Shown in pieces: positions 6,221-12,025 of a stretch of DNA of 17,866 bases (position 1 is the stretch's first letter; every line of letters begins with the position of its first letter). This DNA is from GCA-016700035 sp964646575. GTDB lineage: Bacteria > Patescibacteriota > Saccharimonadia > CAILAD01 > GCA-016700035. Both the position numbers and the translations under genes were made by a program. The notes under the pieces are model-generated. The model was not told the origin of the DNA, searched no databases, and saw only the letters and a list, made by a program, of their open reading frames with translations. The stretch lies in assembly GCA_964646575.1 (NCBI GenBank), contig CAZYFT010000012.1, positions 1-17,866 of the forward strand. Reading direction: 5' to 3'.

Positions 6221-6226
6221 TATACT
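6221..6226 (+). promoter_or_regulatory. -10 box of the YggT gene
   Basis: TATACT, giving a leader of roughly 28 bases that carries AAAGGA (6248-6253) before the ATG at 6261. The -35 region is not recognisable. Confidence 0.45.
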
Positions 6227-6260
6227 GATAGCCAAGTAATTACTACGAAAGGAACCAATC

Positions 6261-6653
6261 ATGACTGAAAAGAAAAACCCTAAAGCAAGCCTACAAACTG
6301 TTACGTTCGGGCGAGGTGTAGCCTATTTTGCTAATGGCTTTCTCTATTTTGCTAATGTAATGCTGCTCTTTAGAGTCTTCTTTTTGCTGTTCTCGGCAAA
6401 CCCAAGCACACCATTCGTACAGTGGGTGTATAACGTCACTAATGACTTAATCGCACCATTCCGTGGTATTTTCCCAACAAAGCCCGTAGGTGAAACAGGC
6501 TACCTAGATATTTCAGCTATTTTTGCGATTATCTTCTACCTCATTCTTAGCGCAGTTATCACTAACCTGATGCACTATCTCGATACTAAGAAGCGTAAGC
6601 TAGAGACTGAGCTTGCCGAATACGATGCCGAAACGGCACGTAACGCTAGCTAG
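6261..6653 (+). CDS. YggT family membrane protein
   Basis: This 130-residue membrane protein has hydrophobic segments at about residues 20-45 and 85-108 around a loop containing VYNVTNDLIAPFRGIFP, which resembles the YggT/YlmG signature (L-x-P-x-R-x-x-P). YggT/CCB3 proteins sit in the membrane and have been linked to division-site and osmotic functions, though their exact role is unclear. The C-terminus is a charged, coiled-coil-like tail (KKRKLETELAEYDAE). The start is supported by AAAGGA. The gene is monocistronic by its spacing to the next promoter. Confidence 0.75.
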   Translation: MTEKKNPKASLQTVTFGRGVAYFANGFLYFANVMLLFRVFFLLFSANPSTPFVQWVYNVTNDLIAPFRGIFPTKPVGETGYLDISAIFAIIFYLILSAVITNLMHYLDTKKRKLETELAEYDAETARNAS

Positions 6654-6673
6654 TCGAGAAAATCCTTTTCCGC

Positions 6674-6679
6674 TATACT
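6674..6679 (+). promoter_or_regulatory. -10 box of the 6704 gene
   Basis: TATACT, about 24 bases before the GTG start at 6704. No good -35 is seen. Confidence 0.45.
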
Positions 6680-6703
6680 ACAAAGCATAAGTAGTAAGCT
6701 CCA

Positions 6704-7225
6704 GTGAAGAAACATCTGCATCGCCAGTTTCATGGCCTAAAACTTGTCCCGGGGATTGTTTTAGCCGTGATTGCGCTGGCGATTGTTTCGTTAAGTTATG
6801 GGATCTATCTCCGGCTCACTCAGCCTACAACTGCGGACGGCCCGCTCCCCCTCACCATTATTGAGGCCTCATTAACTGTGCAAGATCCGTCTGGCCGCAA
6901 CCTAGACTACAAAGCCGAAGAGATCAGCACACCAGCCGGACCATCCAAGCGCTACTTAGTTCGGGATGCTAATGAGTCTTACTTTAATCGCTGCGAATAC
7001 CCAGTTGCCATATGGCCCGTAGACGCAACCGCCGCTGAGGCTGTTATGAGTGGTAACGATGAAGCACTGCAAGCTCAATATAAAAACGTTGGCGACAATT
7101 GGTATCGAGTTTGGCTCGGCACATATTGGCAAAGCGAATGTGCTGGGGCCACTGACGAAGATGATGCCTACATCGCGGAGCTGCAAAAATATATCACCCA
7201 AAATTTAGTCCAGCAAGAGCGTTAA
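6704..7225 (+). CDS. Single-pass membrane protein of unknown function
   Basis: I do not recognise this 173-residue protein. A short basic N-terminus (KKHLHRQFHG) is followed by one hydrophobic helix (about residues 13-36). The rest is a polar domain with aromatic residues (NWYRVWLGTYWQSEC) that would lie outside the cell under the positive-inside rule. Two cysteines (in FNRCEYP and QSECAG) could form a disulfide. The start is a GTG with only a weak Shine-Dalgarno. It has its own -10 box, and the following sulfotransferase gene also has one, so the two are probably separate transcripts. Confidence 0.65.
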   Translation: MKKHLHRQFHGLKLVPGIVLAVIALAIVSLSYGIYLRLTQPTTADGPLPLTIIEASLTVQDPSGRNLDYKAEEISTPAGPSKRYLVRDANESYFNRCEYPVAIWPVDATAAEAVMSGNDEALQAQYKNVGDNWYRVWLGTYWQSECAGATDEDDAYIAELQKYITQNLVQQER

Positions 7226-7250
7226 CAAAGCCCACTGATTCCGGCTGAGG

Positions 7251-7256
7251 TATACT
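7251..7256 (+). promoter_or_regulatory. -10 box of the sulfotransferase gene
   Basis: TATACT, with a leader of about 20 bases containing AAGGAA (7271-7276) ahead of the ATG at 7282. Confidence 0.5.
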
Positions 7257-7281
7257 ATGTGTAATAACTTAAGGAAAGCTA

Positions 7282-8202
7282 ATGATCGAAAATAAGTTTC
7301 GCGCGATACTACACTATATCGTACAGAAGTTCAGCATGGCACTTCCAGAAATCGACGCTCAGCCAATCCTCATTAGCGGAACGCATCGAGGCGGTACTAC
7401 ATTTATTGGCACCATTCTGGCTCAGGCCGATGAACTACGCTATGTCTACGAGCCGCTTTCTCCTTGGTTTGATGATTTATCACGAGATACCTACTGCCCC
7501 ATCTGTGGCCTAGACCTCAATACCTGGTACCCATATATTTACGAAGGTAATGAAAAACCATATCGTACTCACTTCAAGCACTTTAACAACTCCAAGCGCC
7601 TTATGGGCAAACAACCACTCTATAAAGATCCATTGAGTCCATTCGCTGCTGAGTGGATTCATACAACATACAACGCAAAAGTGGTGTTTATTCTACGCAA
7701 TCCTCTCGCGCTGATTGCGAGCTGCAAGCAAGTAGATTGGGGCGTACCCTTTGACCGACTCGCACATCAAGATGAACTTCTTAATACGTATTTGCCAAAC
7801 TACAAGAAACAAGCCAAAGAATATGCCAAGGGTAAGCACACAAAGCTAGAAGAGACTGTCCTACTGTATAATATGGTATACGAAAAAGCCCATGAACTTT
7901 CGCAGAAATATCCTGACTGGATTTTTATCAAACACGAAGACATCAGCACGAACCCACAAGAAGAATTCCGCACCCTGTTTGATAAGCTCGACCTCGATTA
8001 TTCCGATAGAGTTGCCGCAAAAGTAGATGAACTAACTAGCGCCAAAAACAAAGCAGACTCCGATAAAGGTCGAATTCATTCCCTACATCGTAAATCCAAA
8101 GATGTTACCGAACTATGGAAAAAACGTCTCACAAAGGAAGAAATAAGCTATGTTACCAAAACTTGCAAAAAAGTAGCCGCCCTACACGGCTACATACTCT
8201 AA
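7282..8202 (+). CDS. PAPS-dependent sulfotransferase family protein
   Basis: This 306-residue cytoplasmic enzyme probably transfers a sulfuryl group from 3'-phosphoadenylyl sulfate to a glycan or lipid. The 5'-phosphosulfate loop is ISGTHRGGTTFIGTIL (31-46; family form SGTxRSGTTFL). The 3'-phosphate segment is VVFILRNPLALIASCKQ (134-150), with an Arg in strand and a Ser in helix, as in the family. KDP at 115-117 and a CPIC pair at 72-75 are also visible; the CPIC pair is not a general family feature. Length fits family members of 250-320 residues. The acceptor is unknown. PAPS would have to be made elsewhere in the genome or taken from a host, since no cysC/cysD/cysN is seen here. Confidence 0.82.
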   Translation: MIENKFRAILHYIVQKFSMALPEIDAQPILISGTHRGGTTFIGTILAQADELRYVYEPLSPWFDDLSRDTYCPICGLDLNTWYPYIYEGNEKPYRTHFKHFNNSKRLMGKQPLYKDPLSPFAAEWIHTTYNAKVVFILRNPLALIASCKQVDWGVPFDRLAHQDELLNTYLPNYKKQAKEYAKGKHTKLEETVLLYNMVYEKAHELSQKYPDWIFIKHEDISTNPQEEFRTLFDKLDLDYSDRVAAKVDELTSAKNKADSDKGRIHSLHRKSKDVTELWKKRLTKEEISYVTKTCKKVAALHGYIL

Positions 8203-8226
8203 CTCATTTTACTGTATTTTTGAGGG

Positions 8227-8232
8227 TATAAT
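8227..8232 (+). promoter_or_regulatory. Consensus -10 of a leaderless lipid-kinase gene
   Basis: TATAAT with exactly six bases before the ATG at 8239. There is no Shine-Dalgarno in between, so transcription is expected to start at or beside the start codon. Confidence 0.65.
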
Positions 8233-8238
8233 AGGGCT

Positions 8239-9576
8239 ATGAAAATATCTCTTGGTTGGCGTTTTGTAATTGCTGCCGCCCTCGCTACGCTTGGGCTTAT
8301 TATTCTCTCGATAGTAGAATTGGCGTTTACAAGTTTTTTCACGCTAACTTTGCTTATTGTAGCGCTGGGGCTTGGTTCATTTGGGGCATGGCTCATTTTT
8401 ACTGGCACAAACAAGCGTCTCGTTATTGGCTGGACACTCCTAGCCGTGAGCTCGTTAGCGATTATGGGATTTTTTTACGAACTGACTACCAATCTAAGCG
8501 ATCCATTACTACTTCGTATTGTCATTCTCTTTTTACTTTATAGCTTTCTGGTGGGGGTCCTTCGTCGCGAATATTGGCGTCAAAAACGACTGATCGCACA
8601 GGCCAAGCCAACCAAAACGCTACCATCGGCGGTTCTCATAATTAACCCAAAATCTGGAAACGGCCGGGCAATAAAAGCTAGAATACCTCAAAAATCCAAA
8701 AAGCTCGGGATAACAGCCATCATTACTCAAAAGGGAGATTCGATAGAAGAATTAACACGCCAAGCAGTATCCAATGGTGCAAAAATTCTAGGTGTTTCAG
8801 GCGGCGATGGTACGCTCGGTGCAGTTGCTAAAGTTGCGATTGAGGAGAATCTACCGCTCGTAGTGCTGCCTGGTGGTACACGTTGTCATTTTGCTCGCGA
8901 CGTTGGGTTTAACCCCAAAGAGATAGCCGATGCCCTCGCCAGTTTTCATGGTATCGAGCGACGGGTTGATGTCGGCTCAATTAATGGTCGTATTTTCCTC
9001 AACAACGCATCTTTTGGATTGTACGCAGATGTAGTCGATAAGCCAGACTACCGAAACCATAAAGTACGAACTACGCGTGAGGTCTTGCGCAGCCTGCTGA
9101 ACGGCGATACCCCCTACTACCCTCTTAGCTTTACTAATGACAAGAAGAAAAAGCATCGGCACGCTGCACAAATCTTAGTCGGAGTGAATGCCTACGAAAC
9201 GGTAAACATCTTTGAGCTTGGAAGGCGCCATGCGATGGACCAAGGTGTTTTGCAAATAACAGCCGTAACGAAGTTAACCGACGAATTAATTGGCCAAATG
9301 ATGGGAACAATCGTGCTAAACCAAAGTTTTGAAGATTCAAATACTGGCCATGTCGAGCAATGGAAAGCAACAAAATTCAGCGTCAATTCGAAAAGTAAAA
9401 AATTGGTTGTTGGCGTGGATGGTGAGCGCGAAGAGTACACTACTCCGGTAACCATTGAAATACTTCCAAAAGCACTCCGACTTATGGTTCCACCTGAGGG
9501 AATGCGCAAAAGACCAGATAATCCTCTTTCGCCAAAAACCCTCAAGCGTCTTTGGCGGGCCTTCATTGCGCGCTAA
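8239..9576 (+). CDS. Membrane-anchored diacylglycerol kinase family lipid kinase
   Basis: This 445-residue protein has about four N-terminal membrane helices (roughly 8-28, 32-54, 60-80 and 88-107), then a DAGK catalytic region. Visible motifs are INPKSGNGRA (135-144), the nucleotide-binding SGGDGTLGAV (187-196), PGGTRCHFARDVG (211-223; usual form PxGTxNxFARxLG) and NNASFGLYA (255-263). The family phosphorylates diacylglycerol, sphingoid or related lipids with ATP, and in Gram-positive cells DgkB-type enzymes recycle the diacylglycerol left by lipoteichoic acid synthesis. The Asn of the GTxN motif is Cys here, a modest deviation. The fused membrane region is unusual compared with soluble DgkB/YegS of about 300 residues. 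The start is fixed by the leaderless promoter. Confidence 0.85.
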   Translation: MKISLGWRFVIAAALATLGLIILSIVELAFTSFFTLTLLIVALGLGSFGAWLIFTGTNKRLVIGWTLLAVSSLAIMGFFYELTTNLSDPLLLRIVILFLLYSFLVGVLRREYWRQKRLIAQAKPTKTLPSAVLIINPKSGNGRAIKARIPQKSKKLGITAIITQKGDSIEELTRQAVSNGAKILGVSGGDGTLGAVAKVAIEENLPLVVLPGGTRCHFARDVGFNPKEIADALASFHGIERRVDVGSINGRIFLNNASFGLYADVVDKPDYRNHKVRTTREVLRSLLNGDTPYYPLSFTNDKKKKHRHAAQILVGVNAYETVNIFELGRRHAMDQGVLQITAVTKLTDELIGQMMGTIVLNQSFEDSNTGHVEQWKATKFSVNSKSKKLVVGVDGEREEYTTPVTIEILPKALRLMVPPEGMRKRPDNPLSPKTLKRLWRAFIAR

Positions 9577-9584
9577 GTTAATCA

Positions 9585-9613
9585 TTGCTTTTTCTTTAAA
9601 TTTATTGTATTAT
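9585..9613 (+). promoter_or_regulatory. Promoter of the 9646-10153 cassette
   Basis: TTGCTT (9585-9590) and TATTAT (9608-9613) are 17 bases apart in an AT-rich gap. A TATAGT overlaps at 9613-9618 and could be used instead. Confidence 0.55.
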
Positions 9614-9645
9614 ATAGTATTCGTACCTCAAATGATTGGAAACCC

Positions 9646-9786
9646 ATGCAGGCAAAGACCAAGATCCTCGTGGAACGACTCGTCAAGATTGGCGCCACAC
9701 TGAGCGCGATCAGCGCCATCATCGGTCTCATCGACCAGATCTACAAGACGTGGGCTCCCAAGGACCTGCCCTCCGGAAAGGAATGA
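9646..9786 (+). CDS. Small protein with one hydrophobic helix (46 aa)
   Basis: This 46-residue open frame is supported by a promoter, a GGAAA upstream of the ATG, and a one-base gap to the next gene. The sequence has a basic start (MQAKTKILVERLVK), a hydrophobic or amphipathic stretch IGATLSAISAIIGLIDQIY, then a polar tail APKDLPSGKE. It could be a tiny membrane protein, a holin-like peptide or a type I toxin-like peptide; I cannot choose. GC content is about 58% over 9661-9720 by my count, with C- and G-ending codons, like the small winged-helix genes. Its end provides the Shine-Dalgarno (GGAAAGGA) of the downstream gene. Confidence 0.6.
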   Translation: MQAKTKILVERLVKIGATLSAISAIIGLIDQIYKTWAPKDLPSGKE

Positions 9787-9787
9787 C

Positions 9788-10153
9788 ATGCCGCACATCA
9801 TTACCTATGTGAGCAAGCGTGGCAAAGATCAGGTTGATCTCGGCTTCCCGGGCAACCAAAGTGGTTTTACTCGCACGCTCGAAGCCATTGTGGCCGGAGA
9901 GTTCAATCGCCTGGCGAGCGAAGAGCTCGTGCCGGGCGAGACGTGTGTTTCAGACCACTTCCACACCAGCAGCACCATACCCAGAGACATTGCCGTTGTG
10001 GTCATGGCCTGGATGACCGATGATCGCGTATTCTACGCCGAACCAATTCGCACGGCGATTTCAAGATCCATCGAGGCACTCTTCTCGCCGAGTGCAGACA
10101 TGAAGATTCAGGTTTTCCTGAACATCGTGGGTGACCCCACTGGCCGCAGCTAG
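9788..10153 (+). CDS. Hypothetical protein, possible tautomerase-like fold (121 aa)
   Basis: I do not recognise this 121-residue protein. It begins Met-Pro-His-Ile-Ile, and a proline directly after the start methionine is the catalytic residue of the tautomerase superfamily (4-OT, CHMI). The end (RSIEALF followed by DMKIQVFLNIVGDP) resembles the closing helix and strand of such proteins, but the middle does not match any member I know, so this is weak. It has a GC-rich codon pattern and is coupled to the 46-aa gene one base upstream. The stop codon lies in the loop of the terminator. Function is unknown. Confidence 0.55.
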   Translation: MPHIITYVSKRGKDQVDLGFPGNQSGFTRTLEAIVAGEFNRLASEELVPGETCVSDHFHTSSTIPRDIAVVVMAWMTDDRVFYAEPIRTAISRSIEALFSPSADMKIQVFLNIVGDPTGRS

Positions 10154-10167
10154 CGCTGCGGCTTTTT
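10143..10167 (+). terminator. Terminator with the stop codon in its loop
   Basis: GCCGCAG (10143-10149) pairs with CTGCGGC (10156-10162), followed by five T. The TAG stop of the 121-aa gene (10151-10153) is in the six-base loop, so a ribosome finishing translation would cover the hairpin. Confidence 0.85.
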
Positions 10168-10242
10168 ATTAGATCGACAGCTTGAGCAGCGCTCGAATGA
10201 CCGAGCTTCGGTAAAATAACTGGAGCATACATAAGCATCTGG

Positions 10243-10248
10243 TATACT
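10243..10248 (+). promoter_or_regulatory. -10 box of the DUF2200 gene
   Basis: TATACT preceded by TGG (extended -10 form). The leader is about 15 bases and carries AAGGAAG before the ATG at 10269. Confidence 0.5.
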
Positions 10249-10268
10249 AAAGCGCAAAGGAAGTAACC

Positions 10269-10619
10269 ATGACAACACATAGAATCTACTCAATGAGCTT
10301 TGCAGATGTGTATCCTCACTACATCGCAAAGGCAGAGCGCAAAAATCGTACAAAAAAAGAAGTGCATACAATCATCACCTGGCTAACTGGCTACAGCGAG
10401 AAGCAACTTGAAAAAATATTAGATGACAAAGTGAATTTCGAAAACTTTTTTCATGATGCGCCAAAGCTTAACCCAAACCGTAGACAAATTACCGGAATTA
10501 TATGCGGTGTGCGCGTTGAAGATATCGAAGATCCGCTCATGCAAGAAATACGCTACCTAGACAAACTTATTGATGAGCTTGCCAAAGGCAAACCAATGGA
10601 AAAGATCCTACGCTCATAG
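10269..10619 (+). CDS. DUF2200 family protein
   Basis: This 116-residue soluble protein matches DUF2200 over its full length: RIYSMSFADVYPHYIAKAE, IITWLTGYS, NFENFFHDAPKLNPNR, ITGIICGVRVEDIEDPLM, and YLDKLIDELAKGKPMEKIL. The family is widespread and of unknown function. The pattern is highly conserved even here, which suggests a basic role. AAGGAAG supports the start. The gene is monocistronic and ends at a strong hairpin shared with the convergent tatA. Confidence 0.92.
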   Translation: MTTHRIYSMSFADVYPHYIAKAERKNRTKKEVHTIITWLTGYSEKQLEKILDDKVNFENFFHDAPKLNPNRRQITGIICGVRVEDIEDPLMQEIRYLDKLIDELAKGKPMEKILRS

Positions 10620-10640
10620 TTATCAGCAATAATGTAGGCC

Positions 10641-10675
10641 GTAACAAAAATGACCCTCCGGGTCATTTTTGTTAC
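10641..10675. terminator. Bidirectional terminator between DUF2200 and tatA
   Basis: A perfect 16-bp stem (10641-10656 with 10660-10675) has A5/T5 runs in its arms and works on both strands. Confidence 0.9.
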
Positions 10676-10703
10676 GTTAATTTTACTATTAGCTTAATAG
10701 TTA

Positions 10704-10895
10704 CTACTTATCTGCGCTGTCAGATTTCTTTTTGGTAGCTTCCTTCTCTTCATCTTCGTTAAAGCCTTTTTTAACTTCACGAGAAAAGCTTCCGATACTA
10801 CGACCGAGCTCGGGTAGTTTGGCAGCTCCAAAAAGCAACAGCAAAATAACTACGATAATAACCAGCTCTGGTAGGCCTAATCCAAAAATCTCCAT
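10704..10895 (-). CDS. tatA: Sec-independent translocase protein TatA/E
   Basis: This 63-residue protein has the typical TatA layout: a short N-terminal membrane helix (LGLPELVIIVVILLLLFG), the FGAAKLPELGRSIG hinge and amphipathic helix (FG-x-x-x-LPELGR), then an acidic and basic tail (NEDEEKEATKKKSD). TatA builds the protein-conducting assembly for folded, twin-arginine proteins together with TatC. The start at 10895 is supported by GAGGAG four bases upstream, and the upstream in-frame ATG at 10949 would add a non-TatA extension. No separate tatB is in view, so this looks like a minimal TatA-TatC system of Gram-positive type. It is divergent from tatC, not in one operon. Confidence 0.93.
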   Translation of the reverse strand: MEIFGLGLPELVIIVVILLLLFGAAKLPELGRSIGSFSREVKKGFNEDEEKEATKKKSDSADK

Positions 10896-10917
10896 ACATC
10901 TCCTCTTCTTTGCCTCA

Positions 10918-10946
10918 ATTCTAAACCAATTACCTATCAGCCGCAA
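10918..10946 (-). promoter_or_regulatory. Promoter of tatA
   Basis: TTGCGG (10941-10946) and TAGAAT (10918-10923) are 17 bases apart on the minus strand. Confidence 0.65.
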
Positions 10947-10992
10947 CACTGAAGAGCTCCTACGACGCTCAAGAAATGTAAGTATAACAGGT

Positions 10993-11022
10993 TTGACTCT
11001 CCTTTAAGATAGCGTCTATAAT
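10993..11022 (+). promoter_or_regulatory. Promoter of tatC
   Basis: TTGACT (10993-10998) and consensus TATAAT (11017-11022) are 18 bases apart. It is divergent from the tatA promoter, with about 47 bases between the two -35 boxes. Confidence 0.75.
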
Positions 11023-11044
11023 TAACCATAAGAAGGTGGTAAAA

Positions 11045-12025
11045 GTGCGTAAATCTGCAAGCAACACACATAAGCAGAAGGTAGATCCAGAAACCATAGC
11101 TGGCCACTTGGAGGAGCTCAGACGTAGACTCATTTATGTCGCACTTATTGTAGTAGTAGGGCTTGGTTTGGGTTGGGCATTTCAAGGACAAATATCCCAG
11201 GCGCTGATTCGACCACTAGGAGAAAGCCTGTACTACTCAAGCCCAACTGGCGGTTTAGATTTTGTTATGACTCTCTCTATCTGTGTGGGGGCGCTATTAG
11301 CCCTGCCGTTTGCAATTTACCATTTCTTGAGTTTTGTCGAACCTATCTCACATAAGCCCTTGACTCGTAGCGGTATGAAAATTGTCTTGACCTCCTTTGC
11401 CCTTGCTATAACCGGTGGTCTGTTCGCTTACTTTGTAACATTGCCAGCAGCGCTCAACTTCCTGAAAGGCTTCGACGAGATAAACGTTAACCCTCTACTT
11501 TCAGCGAAAGAATACCTTACATTTGCTATGACTTATATCTTTACATTTGCAATTATTTTTCAGCTTCCTTTGGTCATGGGCTCTATCAATAGAATAAAGC
11601 CACTTAAACCTGAAAAACTCATAAAGAAGCAACGATGGGTAATCTTAGCGAGCTTCATTATTGCCGCATTTGCCACGCCAACGCCAGATCCTATGAATCA
11701 GGCCGTCATGGCCTTGCCTCTTATCGTGCTCTTTAACGTGAGTATTTTAATTGTTTGGATTCAAAATACATTAAGGAACAAGCCTAAGAAGCAAATAACA
11801 AAGCCAGCGCCAGCAGCCATTGCAACTCCGCCGGTGCAAACGCCTGTTACGCCACCGGCACAACCACACGTAATTGGTCCACCATTAATACTGCCTGCAG
11901 CTAAGGCCCCTCTCGATCTGCGAACTGCACATCAAGCCGATAAAGTTTTCGGTATATCTGCGGGACACAACAAACATCTAGTCCGCGATATCGCCTTCGC
12001 TCACCCGTCGGTCAGCCAAGCCTAA
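11045..12025 (+). CDS. tatC: Sec-independent translocase protein TatC with Pro-rich tail
   Basis: This 326-residue polytopic protein is the twin-arginine signal receptor. It carries the conserved cytoplasmic HLEELRRRL near the N-terminus, about six membrane helices, FAYFVTLPAALNFL after the third, FQLPLVMG in the fourth, and ATPTPDPMNQAVMALPL before the last pair, all TatC landmarks. Normal TatC is about 240-260 residues. Here about 80 extra residues (KPAPAAIATPPVQTPVTPP and onward to the end) form a Pro/Ala-rich cytoplasmic tail of unknown role. The GTG at 11045 is preferred, with AGGTGG five bases upstream; the GTG at 11036 lies inside that Shine-Dalgarno. The stop overlaps the stop of the convergent esterase gene by four bases, with no terminator between. 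Confidence 0.92.
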   Translation: MRKSASNTHKQKVDPETIAGHLEELRRRLIYVALIVVVGLGLGWAFQGQISQALIRPLGESLYYSSPTGGLDFVMTLSICVGALLALPFAIYHFLSFVEPISHKPLTRSGMKIVLTSFALAITGGLFAYFVTLPAALNFLKGFDEINVNPLLSAKEYLTFAMTYIFTFAIIFQLPLVMGSINRIKPLKPEKLIKKQRWVILASFIIAAFATPTPDPMNQAVMALPLIVLFNVSILIVWIQNTLRNKPKKQITKPAPAAIATPPVQTPVTPPAQPHVIGPPLILPAAKAPLDLRTAHQADKVFGISAGHNKHLVRDIAFAHPSVSQA

